Below, piece after piece: positions 45,633 through 54,439 of a stretch of 64,000 nucleotides of DNA. Positions within the stretch are counted from its first letter, which is position 1, and every line of letters begins with the position of its first letter. The DNA lies in assembly GCA_965116945.1 (NCBI GenBank), contig OZ220734.1, forward strand, positions 620,001 through 684,000, written 5' to 3'. The notes beneath the pieces are model-generated. The model was not told where the DNA came from and ran no database searches. It worked only from the letters and a program-made list of their open reading frames with translations. The DNA comes from Plut-88900 sp965116945 (GTDB taxonomy: Bacteria; Chloroflexota; Dehalococcoidia; Plut-88900). The position numbers and the translations under genes are program-made.

Positions 45633-46616
45633 TCAATAGGCGGCGAGTTGCCGGAGGGCGTCGGCGATCTTGGCGGGGTTGGGGAGGGCGTCGAATTCCA
45701 TGGCCGGGTGGAAGGGCATGGAGGGGATGTCAGGGGAGGCGACGCGCATCACGGGCCCATCCAGGTATTCAAAGGCCTCGGAGGCGAGTATGGCGGAGAG
45801 CTCGGCGCCGTACCCGAGGGTCAGGTTGTCTTCGTAGACGATGAGCGCCTTGCTGGTCTTCTTCACCGACTCCAGGATGGACTCCTTGTCCAAAGGAAGG
45901 AGCGACCTGAGGTCGATAACTTCCACGCTGACGCCCTCCTGGGCAAGCTCCTCGGCGGCCTCCAGGGAGAAGTGGACCATCAGCCCATAGGTCAGGACAG
46001 TGATGTCCGACCCCTCGCGCTTGACGTCGGCCTGACCGATGGGGAGGGTGTAGTCGTCGTCGGGGACCTCGCCCTTGATGAGTCGGTAGGTGCGCTTGTG
46101 TTCGAGGAACATTACGGGGTCGGGGTCCCGGATGCTGGACTTGAGCAGGCCCTTGGCGTCGTAGGGCGTAGACGGGGCCACGACCTTCAGGCCCGGGATG
46201 TGGGCCAGCTGCACCTCTATGCTCTGGGAGTGGTAGAGGCCCCCGTGAATCCCCGCGCCGTAGGGTGTACGCATGACCATCGGGACGCTGAACTCGCCGT
46301 TGGAGCGGTAGCGGAACTTGGCCGCCTCGTTGACGATCTGGTCGTAGGCCGGGAACATGAAGTCGGCGAACTGGATTTCGGCGATGGGCCGCATGCCGTT
46401 GACGGCCATGCCGATGGCGATGCCGACGATGGAGGTCTCGGCAAGGGGGGTGTCGATGATCTGGCGCTCACCGTAGCGGGCCAGGAAGCCCTCCGTGGCC
46501 CGGAAGGCGCCGCCCATGTTGCCCACGTCCTCGCCCATGATGACGACGCTGTCGTCTCGCTCAAGCTCTTCGGCAAGGCCGTCCTTTATGGCTTCGAGAA
46601 CGGTCTTCTCGGCCAC
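45633..46616 (-). CDS. 2-oxoacid dehydrogenase E1 beta subunit
   Basis: 327 residues from GTG at 46616, which follows the E1 alpha stop by one base with AGAGGGGGTG as ribosome site; the longer open frame to 46691 overlaps E1 alpha. VLEAIKDGLAEELERDDSVVIMGEDVGNMGG, DTPLAETSIVGIAIGMAVNG and DFMFPAYDQIVNEAAKFRYR are E1 beta blocks; EVIDLRSLLPLDKESI is in the C-terminal domain. It binds part of thiamine diphosphate with E1 alpha. The IDLRSL and SLLPLD wording is closest to branched-chain or acetoin-type enzymes. Confidence 0.92.
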   Translation of the reverse strand: MAEKTVLEAIKDGLAEELERDDSVVIMGEDVGNMGGAFRATEGFLARYGERQIIDTPLAETSIVGIAIGMAVNGMRPIAEIQFADFMFPAYDQIVNEAAKFRYRSNGEFSVPMVMRTPYGAGIHGGLYHSQSIEVQLAHIPGLKVVAPSTPYDAKGLLKSSIRDPDPVMFLEHKRTYRLIKGEVPDDDYTLPIGQADVKREGSDITVLTYGLMVHFSLEAAEELAQEGVSVEVIDLRSLLPLDKESILESVKKTSKALIVYEDNLTLGYGAELSAILASEAFEYLDGPVMRVASPDIPSMPFHPAMEFDALPNPAKIADALRQLAAY

Positions 46617-46617
46617 G

Positions 46618-47637
46618 CTACACCCCCTCTGATGAGTAGATGTGGGTGTAGGCGCTGTCGGGGGTGGGGTCGGGGCTGGCCTCTGCTGCATCTACGGCAT
46701 CGTCAAGGGCGTTTATGACGTCTTGTTCTATCTGCGAGGCACGGGCTTCATCGAGAACGGAGATGTTGATGAGGAGGTCCCTGTAGCGGGCGACCGGGTC
46801 GGCCCCGCGTTCGGCGGCGAGCTCCTCGGGGGTGCGGTAACGGCGGTGGTCGTCGTTGCTACTGTGGGAGCTGAAGCGGTGGACCTTGGCCTCGATAAGG
46901 GTTGGGCCTTCGCCGCGAGCGGCGCGGTCTCGGGCTTCTCTCGTGGCCCGGACAACGTCCAGTACGTTCATGCCGTCGACGGTCACGCCGGGCATCCCGT
47001 AGCCCTCTGCCTTACCGGAAATATCCTGGACGACCATCTGCTTGTCCTGGGGGACGGAGATGGCCCAGCCGTTATTTTCGCAGAAGAAGACTACGGGCAG
47101 CTTGTGTACGGCGGCGAAGTTCATGGCCTCGTGGAAATCGCCCTTGCTGGTTGCGCCGTCGCCGAAATAGGTGATGGAGGCCACGTTTTCGCCGCGGTAT
47201 TTGGCGGCGAATGCGGTCCCGACCCCGTGAAGGATCTGGGTGGCGACGCAGCTGGAGCCGCTGACGATGTTGCGTTCTTTACTGCTGTAGTGGCCCGGGA
47301 GCTGCCTGCCGCCACTGTAGGGGTCGGCGGACTTGCCGAGGGCATGAAGGACCACATCGATTGGCTCGGAGCCGAGGGCGAGGGCCACGGCGAGATCCCG
47401 GTAGTAGGGGACGAAGATATCGGTCCCAGGCCTCATGCCGTAGACGCTGCCGACCTGCGCAGCCTCGTGGCCCTCGCAGGAGACGAGGAAGTAGACCTTG
47501 CCCTGCCTACCGAGTAGCCACAGCCGCTCCGAGACGGCCCGGGCGGTGAACATATCGCGGTAAATGGCGATGAGGTCTGAGGAATCTAGCCCTAGGTCGG
47601 TGGGTGAGACCCGAACGTCTGCGGTTACACGAGCCAC
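46618..47637 (-). CDS. 2-oxoacid dehydrogenase E1 alpha subunit
   Basis: 339 residues from GTG at 47637, seven bases after GGGGAGGA; a TTG two codons earlier is possible. The thiamine diphosphate motif GDGATSKGDFHEAMNFA ... CENNGWAIS (GDG-NN) is complete. HRFSSHSSNDDHRRYR contains the phosphorylation-loop-like His-Ser region of branched-chain E1 alpha, which supports a branched-chain 2-oxoacid substrate over pyruvate. First gene of the E1alpha-E1beta-E2 operon. The promoter region is shared with the divergent MDR gene and carries a 55-base tandem repeat. Confidence 0.92.
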   Translation of the reverse strand: MARVTADVRVSPTDLGLDSSDLIAIYRDMFTARAVSERLWLLGRQGKVYFLVSCEGHEAAQVGSVYGMRPGTDIFVPYYRDLAVALALGSEPIDVVLHALGKSADPYSGGRQLPGHYSSKERNIVSGSSCVATQILHGVGTAFAAKYRGENVASITYFGDGATSKGDFHEAMNFAAVHKLPVVFFCENNGWAISVPQDKQMVVQDISGKAEGYGMPGVTVDGMNVLDVVRATREARDRAARGEGPTLIEAKVHRFSSHSSNDDHRRYRTPEELAAERGADPVARYRDLLINISVLDEARASQIEQDVINALDDAVDAAEASPDPTPDSAYTHIYSSEGV

Positions 47638-47736
47638 AACCAATCCTCCCCTGAAATGTGCATCGGATCGTATTATCAGCGTAGCATTGGGGGGTGGGGG
47701 GAGTCAAACGGGGAGAGCGCAAATTGCGCCTCCAAT

Positions 47737-47846
47737 CCAAATGAGATATCCTTTCCTACTGCAGTGATCGAGTCCGGTACTCCCAACTTTTCCAAATGAG
47801 ATATTCATTTCAACTGCAGTAATCGAGTCCCGTATTCCCAACTTTC
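47737..47846. repeat. 55-base tandem repeat in a divergent promoter region
   Basis: Two units, 47737-47791 and 47792-47846, each with CCAAATGAGATAT, CTGCAGTAATCGAGTCC (GTGATCGAG in unit 1) and TCCCAACTTT. They differ at about ten positions. They lie between divergent E1 alpha and MDR genes, closer to the latter, and may be paired operator sites or a simple duplication. Confidence 0.8.
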
Positions 47847-47876
47847 TTACCACCGAAACCCAACGCGGAGGAAACC

Positions 47877-48923
47877 ATGAAGGCAGTAATGTTCGAAGAG
47901 CACGGCGGGGTAGATGTTCTCCAGTACAAGGACATCCCGGACCCGAAGGTCGGGCCGAACGACGTGCTCTTCAAGGTCCATGCGGCGGGTTGCAACTACA
48001 ACGACATCTGGGCCCGACGGGGCCTGCCGGGCATGGAGATCATCCTTCCGCACGTGTCGGGCTCCGACGCCTCGGGGGTGGTGGTGGAGGTCGGGAGTGA
48101 GGTTAAGGGCCTGAAGCCCGGTGACGACGTGATGGTGCACCCGGGCATTAGCTGCCGCACCTGCGAAATGTGCACCAGCGGGCAGGAGTTCTTCTGCCGG
48201 TATTACAGGATCTGGGGATTCCAGACGGGGCCACTGGACGGCGCAGACGCAGAGTACGCCAAGCTGGACCAAACGAACCTGATTCCCAAACCCGCCAACA
48301 TCTCCTACCAGGAGGCGGCGACCCTGCCGCTGATCCTGATGACGGTGTGGCGCATGCTGGTGAGTCGGTGCCGTATCCAGACCGGCGACTTCGTGCTGAT
48401 CTGGGGAGGGGCGGGGGGTCTCGGGTCCATGGCTATACAGGTGTGCAACCTGTTCGGGGCGAAGGGGATTGCGGTGGTGGGGTCTGACGAGAAGGCTGAG
48501 TATGCCAAGGGTCTCGGGGCCTATGCGACCATCAACCGGAAGACCCAGAAGATCAGGGACGAGGTGCGGACCATCACCAACAGGCGGATGGCAGACATAG
48601 TCTTCGAGCACACCGGAGAACAGACCTGGAAGGACAGCGTACTGGCGCTGAAACGGGGCGGCAGCCTGGTGACCTGCGGCGCGACCAGCGGGTTCATGGG
48701 CCCGACCGACATCCGGCACCTGTGGATGAAGCAGATGAACTTCTACGGGTCCCACATGGGGTCCAAGGGAGAGTTCCTGCAGGCGATGAAGTTCGTGGAG
48801 AGCGGTGAGATCAAGCCCCTCCCGAGCCAGGCCGTGCCGCTGAAGGACGCTGCGATCGCACAGAAGACCATCGAGGACGGCGACGTGATGGGTAAGATGG
48901 TCCTCATCCCCGACAATGCCTAA
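47877..48923 (+). CDS. MDR-family zinc-type dehydrogenase/reductase (CCR-like)
   Basis: 348 residues. Medium-chain dehydrogenase fold: GCNYNDIWARRGLPG and HVSGSDASGVVVEVG in the GroES domain, a structural-zinc Cys set GISCRTCEMCTSGQEFFC, and the NADPH-binding WGGAGGLGSMAIQV. CNYNDIWA recalls the crotonyl-CoA reductase/carboxylase family (CNYNxVWA), but the protein is about 80-100 residues shorter and lacks its N-terminal part. It may reduce an enoyl-CoA or alcohol-type substrate. The next gene (CitE-like) starts 8 bases before its stop, so the two are translationally linked. Confidence 0.82.
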   Translation: MKAVMFEEHGGVDVLQYKDIPDPKVGPNDVLFKVHAAGCNYNDIWARRGLPGMEIILPHVSGSDASGVVVEVGSEVKGLKPGDDVMVHPGISCRTCEMCTSGQEFFCRYYRIWGFQTGPLDGADAEYAKLDQTNLIPKPANISYQEAATLPLILMTVWRMLVSRCRIQTGDFVLIWGGAGGLGSMAIQVCNLFGAKGIAVVGSDEKAEYAKGLGAYATINRKTQKIRDEVRTITNRRMADIVFEHTGEQTWKDSVLALKRGGSLVTCGATSGFMGPTDIRHLWMKQMNFYGSHMGSKGEFLQAMKFVESGEIKPLPSQAVPLKDAAIAQKTIEDGDVMGKMVLIPDNA

Positions 48924-49809
48924 ACCTGACACCCTTTTGATCCGCAGCGCCCTGTTCGTGCCGGCGATCCGGGAGCGGTTCATAGAAAAGGCCCCGGACG
49001 CGGGCGCCGACATGCTCTGCCTGGACCTCGAAGACTCGGTGGCGCTGGCGGAGAAGCCGAAGGGCCGGGAGATGGCCCGGGACGCAATGCCCGGGATGAG
49101 GCGCACGGGCTACCTGATGGCCGTGCGGGTCAACTCCCTGCAGTCGGGGTTCATCGAGGAAGACCTGGACGCGGTGGTCATACCCGATCTGCAAGCTATA
49201 GGTCTGCCCAAAGCGGACGATCCGGAGATCATCAGGCGGGTCGACCACTACCTGACTATCCTCGAAAAGACCCGGGGCATTCCCGTCGGGCAGGTTCAGA
49301 TATTCCCGTGGATCGAGACGGCTCAGGGGCTGATCAACGCGCACGGCCTGTGCATGGCCTCGGAGCGGGTGACTGCGGCGTCGGTGGGGGGAGAAGACCT
49401 GACCTCAGACATGGGGATGGAGAGGACGCGAGGGGGTCGGGAGCTGGAGTACGCGAGGAACCTGGTGGCGACGGCCTGCACCGCCGCGGGAGTCATGCCG
49501 CTGGACACAGTCTTCGCCGACTTCCGGGACACCGAGGGGTTCGAGGCAGATACGGTGCACGGGAAGTCGATCGGGTTCAAGGGTCGGTACTGCATTCACC
49601 CCTCCCAGGTGGCGGCAGTGAACAGGATCTACCGTCCCTCGGAGCCGGAGATCGAGAACGCCCGAAACGTGGTGGATGCTTACGAAGAGGGCACGAGGCA
49701 AGGGTTGGGGGCGGTAAACATGGGCGGGGTGATGGTAGACAAGCCGGTTTACGACCGGGCGATCTCACTGTTGGGGCGGTTGAAGTTGATAGAGGGGCGG
49801 GGCGGGTAG
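48916..49809 (+). CDS. CitE/HpcH-family lyase (malyl-CoA-type)
   Basis: 297 residues. LIRSALFVPAIRERFIEKAP, ADMLCLDLEDSVALAEKPKGR (Mg-binding and CoA-binding Asp/Glu), VRVNSL, and TAASVGGEDLTSDMGMERTR holding the acidic metal ligands are classic CitE/malyl-CoA lyase blocks, with SIGFKGRYCIHPSQV near the end. The enzyme cleaves or forms a C-C bond in a 3-hydroxyacyl-CoA (citramalyl-, malyl- or similar CoA). Overlaps the MDR gene by 8 bases. Confidence 0.9.
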   Translation: MPKPDTLLIRSALFVPAIRERFIEKAPDAGADMLCLDLEDSVALAEKPKGREMARDAMPGMRRTGYLMAVRVNSLQSGFIEEDLDAVVIPDLQAIGLPKADDPEIIRRVDHYLTILEKTRGIPVGQVQIFPWIETAQGLINAHGLCMASERVTAASVGGEDLTSDMGMERTRGGRELEYARNLVATACTAAGVMPLDTVFADFRDTEGFEADTVHGKSIGFKGRYCIHPSQVAAVNRIYRPSEPEIENARNVVDAYEEGTRQGLGAVNMGGVMVDKPVYDRAISLLGRLKLIEGRGG

Positions 49810-49842
49810 GGGCGGGGCGTACCAGACGGAATGTCATTTCGG

Positions 49843-49890
49843 GGAGCCCCCCCACTCATACTTCGAGAGCCTCAGCACGAGCGACCCCCA
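49843..49890. repeat. Dispersed palindromic repeat, family A
   Basis: CACTCATACTTCGAGAGCC, then TCAGCACGAGCGACCCC. It lies in the gap after the CitE-like gene and before the convergent DUF3224 gene. Confidence 0.65.
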
Positions 49891-49951
49891 GACCCGGGAG
49901 AAGGCAGGCACAAGCCCTGCCACTAAGCCGGTAGCTTCCACAACCAGGGGA

Positions 49952-50344
49952 CTATGGTAGTTCGTAGTGGAGGGTGTAGGAGTGCTGGCAGTCGTTGTTG
50001 TCGATCTCCAGCGACCCGGAGATCCCGACCAGTTCCCCGGCGCCTGAGTCGGGGACGATGGTCACCGTGAGCTGGGCGTCGCCCCTGTTCATCAACCCGC
50101 TGTGTTGGAGCACGAACGAGCCCGACCTCCCACCCACCGAGCCCGTGAAATACTCGATGGCCACGTAGCCGGCCGACCCAGGCGTGTCGGTGAAGGCAGC
50201 TGTCATCTGCGCCTCCGACGTGCCCACCATGTCGCCGGAGAACTGCTTGTGCACGGTGTTGCGGTTGAGCTTCAGTCCCTCCTGTTCGAGGAAAGGGGGC
50301 TCGGCGTCGATATTGACCTCCATCGGGCCACGGGCGATTGGCAT
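49952..50344 (-). CDS. DUF3224-like small protein
   Basis: 130 residues from ATG at 50344 with GAGGAG. FSGDMVGTSEAQMTAAFTD, GYVAIEYFTGSVGGRSGSFVLQHSG and VPDSGAGELVGISGSLEID outline a beta-barrel of the DUF3224 type (allene-oxide-cyclase-like fold). These are small soluble proteins of unknown function. No operon partner. The frame opens earlier to 50386 without similarity. Confidence 0.8.
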   Translation of the reverse strand: MPIARGPMEVNIDAEPPFLEQEGLKLNRNTVHKQFSGDMVGTSEAQMTAAFTDTPGSAGYVAIEYFTGSVGGRSGSFVLQHSGLMNRGDAQLTVTIVPDSGAGELVGISGSLEIDNNDCQHSYTLHYELP

Positions 50345-50429
50345 GACAGTCTCCTCAAATTCGTTTGTGTAGAATTGTACGACCATTGTAAGTGGACATT
50401 CTTAGCATCGGGAGTGAGTGTTGCCTCCC

Positions 50430-51938
50430 TCACACCACCCCGCCCCCGACCATCGTTTTCCACACAGCGATCTTTGCGATTTCTTCCGGGGGCACTTGGG
50501 TCGGGTCCCGGTCCAATATGGCGAAGTCCGCCAGTGCGCCCTTCCTGATTATCCCCACTCCTCCCTCTACCGATCCATTGAGGCTCAATGCCTGCAAGAC
50601 CGCTATCCCCTGTTCGGGAGAGACTACCTCACCCGTCCGAGCTCGGCGCAGCACAGACGCTTGAATGCCTACAAGGGGCTCGGGGGGGACTACGGGTGCA
50701 TCCGAGGAGGCAGCGACACTTAGCCCTGAATCCAGCCAACTTTTGATTGGATACAGGTTGGCTATGTCACTTTCACAAAGCTGCTCCAGATATCTGTCCC
50801 CGCTGTGGTAGATGAACCCTGGCTGGGTCACCACCGTTATTTTCGCTGCCTTCATCCTCGCGATCAGCGAAGGAGGGCATACAGAGGCATGTTCAATACG
50901 GTGCCTGAGGCCAGGGGCCCGGGCCGACTCGATGGCTGCGACTGCCGCTTCTACCTCTGCCTCTTCGACTGCGTGGAGCGCCACGGGGAAACCGAGACCC
51001 GACGCTTCCAGCACCATCTCCCTGAGTTCTCTCGGGGAAGGGTGGAGCGTGCCGCTGGTTAGGGAAAGAATGATCTTGCAGTGACCGACTCTGATACGGT
51101 CATCTCCGGCCCCGAACCCCAGCCCCGACTCTGCAAATTCCCGCAGGTGATGGAAGCCCGGCATTATCACGGCGCGGGGGAATGGCTCGGGGCCAGAGCT
51201 CAGCGATTGGAAGAACTCCCAGGGCTTTAAGGAGTTACAGGGAGAGGCATCGTGGAAAGAGGTAATGCCGTTGGCAAGGAAGACCTTTGCAGCTTCTCGG
51301 GCGGCAGGGGCGATTTCATCGCCTCGGGGCTGGGGCCCGAGGCGCTCGTCAAGCCAGTCGTCCAGGTCTATGAAGAGGCCTGTAGGTTCACCCGTTGTCA
51401 CGTCCCGGTCGATGTATCCGCCCAGGGGTTCCGGGGTCTCGATGGTGATGTTGGCAAGGGCCATAGCCCGGCTGTTGAGGACGGTCCCGTGCCCCGACCT
51501 GTGGCCGAGCTTCAGGGGGTGATTGGGAATTAAGGGATCAAGATCATGGCGGGTCGGGTGGCGGTGCTCTTTCAGGCGGAACTCATCATAGCCCGCGCCC
51601 CGGACCCATTCTCCCTCGGACGTTTGAAAGGAGCGTTGGCGAAGGGCTGAGGCAAGTTCGTGAATGGATGAGACTGCGTTTGGGGAGCAGTCCACGGCTG
51701 TGAGGGAGGAGGCGTAGGCAAGGAAGTGGACGTGGGCGTCGATGAAGCCGGGCAGCACTGAGCAACCTTGGCAGTCCATCGCCTCGTACTCTGCGGACTC
51801 CGCCGCCCTCTGCACATCCCCATCGTGCAGCGAGGTTATGACACCGCCCTCGCATACCACCCCCTTGGCCCGAGACCTTCTCGGGTCCAGGGTTATCACG
51901 TTGGCGTTGTGAAGTACCAGGTTTCCAGTGTTGTTCAA
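50430..51938 (-). CDS. Amidohydrolase (YtcJ/Amidohydro_3 type)
   Basis: 502 residues, TTG start. Amidohydro_3 TIM barrel flanked by beta-sandwich parts: LPGFIDAHVHFLAYA supplies HxH, GHCKIIL the metal-bridging Lys, VALHAVEEAEV and RHRIEHASV two His, and AASSDAPVVPP the catalytic Asp. N-acyl or formamide hydrolysis is typical. It is transcribed divergently from a DHA2 exporter, suggesting that drug or metabolite export and breakdown are co-regulated. Confidence 0.88.
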   Translation of the reverse strand: MNNTGNLVLHNANVITLDPRRSRAKGVVCEGGVITSLHDGDVQRAAESAEYEAMDCQGCSVLPGFIDAHVHFLAYASSLTAVDCSPNAVSSIHELASALRQRSFQTSEGEWVRGAGYDEFRLKEHRHPTRHDLDPLIPNHPLKLGHRSGHGTVLNSRAMALANITIETPEPLGGYIDRDVTTGEPTGLFIDLDDWLDERLGPQPRGDEIAPAAREAAKVFLANGITSFHDASPCNSLKPWEFFQSLSSGPEPFPRAVIMPGFHHLREFAESGLGFGAGDDRIRVGHCKIILSLTSGTLHPSPRELREMVLEASGLGFPVALHAVEEAEVEAAVAAIESARAPGLRHRIEHASVCPPSLIARMKAAKITVVTQPGFIYHSGDRYLEQLCESDIANLYPIKSWLDSGLSVAASSDAPVVPPEPLVGIQASVLRRARTGEVVSPEQGIAVLQALSLNGSVEGGVGIIRKGALADFAILDRDPTQVPPEEIAKIAVWKTMVGGGVV

Positions 51939-52038
51939 ATCGCAGCGCTCCGGATTGAGCCAATGACGGCTGAATCATAGCACCCGCGCGGGCCTCTTTT
52001 GACTTGCCCCAATCGGCGGCGTAGCATCGACCGGGTGC

Positions 52039-53718
52039 GTGCCGACTCATAACAGCGACGACTTGAAAAGCCCAGACCAAACATCCTCACTCGAAAGTGG
52101 CGTAGCTCCCGCCCTTGCCTCGGGCGGCGGGCTCAACAGGGCCCGTATCGCCTTCATCCTCCTGGGCACGATGCTCTGCCTGTTCCTTGCTGCACTGGAC
52201 ATGACCATTGTCGCGACCGCGTTGCCGCGGATAGTCACGGATCTGGGTGGGATTAGCCAAATATCTTGGGTTGTGGCCGCGTATCTTGTGATGTCGACAT
52301 CTCTGGTGCCTGTCGTGGGGCGGATGTCGGACATATACGGGCGGAAGCTGATGTTCATGGTGGGGATTGGGGTGTTCCTGCTCGGGTCTGCGCTGGCGGG
52401 AGTGTCCCAGGACATGCTCCAGCTCATTATCTTCAGGGGGGTGCAGGGGGCGGGGGCGGCGGTCCTGATGTCAAACACCTTCACCGTCATCGGAGACATC
52501 TTTCCGCCAGCTGAACGGGGAAAGTGGCAGGGGCTCATCGGGGCAGTTTTTGGGATAGCGAGCATAGTCGGGCCCCTGGTGGGCGGATACCTGACCGACA
52601 CCTTAAGCTGGAGATGGATCTTCTATATCAATCTCCCAGTCGGGGGTGTGGCACTGGTTGCCCTAATTGCTGCGATGCCTTCGATGTCCAGGCCTGGGCT
52701 CGGGCAGAAGGTCGACTATTGGGGAGCGATAGCCTTGATTGCGGGGCTCATACCGGTGATGCTGGGGGTGTCGTTGGCCGGTCAGGAGTACCCCTGGGGG
52801 TCGGCCCAGGTTATTGGCCCGTTGGCATTCGGGACTGCCATGCTGGTTCTCTTCCTGTTTATCGAGACCCGTGCCCCCGAACCCCTCCTCCCCCTCTCGT
52901 TATTCCGAAACCGCATATTCGCCGTGGTCTCGTTCTCAACCTTCTTCAGCGGCATGGCCATGTTCGGCATCATCATGTTCATTCCGCTGTTCGGGCAGGG
53001 GGTGCTCGGGGATTCGGCGACCAACTCGGGGCTGGTGCTCACGCCGATGATGCTGGGCGCCGTAGTCAGCAGCACCGTGGCGGGTCAACTGCTTTCACGT
53101 TGGAGCCGTTACAGGTACCTGGCCCTGGCCGGCATGGGGATCATGTCCGCCGGCGTGATACTCCTGTCCACCATGAACACCGACACCTCCAACGCCGAGA
53201 TGGCCCGGAACATGGTCATCGTGGGCACCGGCCTGGGTATAACCTTCCCCCTCTTCACCATCGTCGTGCAGAACGCCTTTCCCTACGGGCTCATGGGCCT
53301 GGTCACGGCTTTCGTGCAGTTCTTCAGGAGCATCGGCGGGTCTTTGGGGGTGGCGGTGCTGGGGTCGCTCCTCGCCTCCCGACTCACCACCCACCTTGCC
53401 AACAACCTTTCCCCCGAGACCCGGCAGCTCATGGGTGCCGAGCTTTCCGAAGAGCTCCGCGACCCCAACGCCCTCATCAACCCTGAGGCCCTGGCCTTGC
53501 TAGAGGACCGACTTCAAGAGACAGGTGACGGCGTGGTCCTTGAATCAGTAGTCGACGCCATGAGAGAAAGCCTCGCGGCTTCCATCCAGGAGGTGTTCAT
53601 CGTGGCGTCCGCCTTCGCCATAGTCGGGGCGGTGGTGCTGGTGGGGTTGAAGGAGATCCCCTTGCGGAAACGGCACCAGGTCTCGAAAGACGCAATCGCA
53701 GAGTCAGGGGCCGGGTAG
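52039..53718 (+). CDS. DHA2-type MFS multidrug exporter (14 TM helices)
   Basis: 559 residues, GTG start. Fourteen hydrophobic helices and the EmrB/QacA motifs: AALDMTIVATALPRIV (TM1), VGRMSDIYGRKLMFM (motif A), QGAGAAVLMSNTFTVIGD and GPLVGGYLTD (motif C of antiporters). It exchanges protons for drugs or metabolites across the cell membrane. An extra C-terminal soluble tail of ~50 residues is hydrophilic. Divergent from the amidohydrolase; no outer-membrane partner. Confidence 0.92.
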   Translation: MPTHNSDDLKSPDQTSSLESGVAPALASGGGLNRARIAFILLGTMLCLFLAALDMTIVATALPRIVTDLGGISQISWVVAAYLVMSTSLVPVVGRMSDIYGRKLMFMVGIGVFLLGSALAGVSQDMLQLIIFRGVQGAGAAVLMSNTFTVIGDIFPPAERGKWQGLIGAVFGIASIVGPLVGGYLTDTLSWRWIFYINLPVGGVALVALIAAMPSMSRPGLGQKVDYWGAIALIAGLIPVMLGVSLAGQEYPWGSAQVIGPLAFGTAMLVLFLFIETRAPEPLLPLSLFRNRIFAVVSFSTFFSGMAMFGIIMFIPLFGQGVLGDSATNSGLVLTPMMLGAVVSSTVAGQLLSRWSRYRYLALAGMGIMSAGVILLSTMNTDTSNAEMARNMVIVGTGLGITFPLFTIVVQNAFPYGLMGLVTAFVQFFRSIGGSLGVAVLGSLLASRLTTHLANNLSPETRQLMGAELSEELRDPNALINPEALALLEDRLQETGDGVVLESVVDAMRESLAASIQEVFIVASAFAIVGAVVLVGLKEIPLRKRHQVSKDAIAESGAG

Positions 53719-53781
53719 TCGGGGCCCGTGCTACAATGGCCCGGCCATTCAATACCCGACACATTAGCAAGGGAGATTCGC

Positions 53782-54417
53782 ATGTTCGTTATGGACCGAA
53801 GGGCCTTGCTCAAGGCGGAGAGTATTCCCTCAGTCGAGAAGGGCTACCAGACCAACGTGGCCGGGCCGATTCTCGACAGCCCCGGGGGCCGGTTCTGCGC
53901 CGTACTCATGAACGCCGACAACCCACTGGAGGTCAGACAGGTGTCGGGGTGGGACTCCCGGGAGGACTGCGACCGGTACCTGAGCGAGGTCTACCCCGCG
54001 GTGTGGGAGGAGTGGAACTGGGTCTTCGACGAGCCCCCCGTCCCGAAGTTCTGGGAGGTCAACTGGCCGGGCAGGTTGAAGTTCAACCCACTGGCAGCAG
54101 CAGGCCCGAACTGTTACGTGCGCACCAGCCGGTTCAAGTTCACCCCCGAGGGAGTCAAGCACGTCTACAACAACTTCGACGAGGAAGTGGTCCAGCCGGT
54201 GGTGACCCAGCCGGGTTGCCGGTTCCTGTTCGTGTTTCACTCGGCGGAGGAGGAGAGGGTGGGGTCACAGGTGTCGGGGTGGGACTCCAAGGAAGCCTGC
54301 GACGACTACCTGAACAACGTGTTCCCGGAGGTTTTCGGGAAGGTTGAGCACGTATTCGAGGAGCCGCCGGTGGCCACGTTCTGGAACATCAAGTTTCCCG
54401 TAATCGCCAATTTCTAA
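53782..54417 (+). CDS. Two-domain dimeric alpha/beta-barrel (ABM-like) protein 1
   Basis: 211 residues from ATG at 53782 with GGGAG. Two repeats of about 100 residues: each carries a GRFCAVLMN or CRFLFVFHS strand, a VSGWDSREDC / VSGWDSKEAC turn, and ends W(N/E)(V/I)..P.(P/V)..FW. The pattern of a beta-strand, W-x-S/D loop, a helix and a final strand fits the ferredoxin-like dimeric alpha/beta barrel of antibiotic-biosynthesis monooxygenases. No catalytic His or Arg can be assigned. The next gene encodes a second two-repeat paralogue. Confidence 0.6.
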   Translation: MFVMDRRALLKAESIPSVEKGYQTNVAGPILDSPGGRFCAVLMNADNPLEVRQVSGWDSREDCDRYLSEVYPAVWEEWNWVFDEPPVPKFWEVNWPGRLKFNPLAAAGPNCYVRTSRFKFTPEGVKHVYNNFDEEVVQPVVTQPGCRFLFVFHSAEEERVGSQVSGWDSKEACDDYLNNVFPEVFGKVEHVFEEPPVATFWNIKFPVIANF

Positions 54418-54439
54418 TCGAAAGACTGGAAAGACTGCC

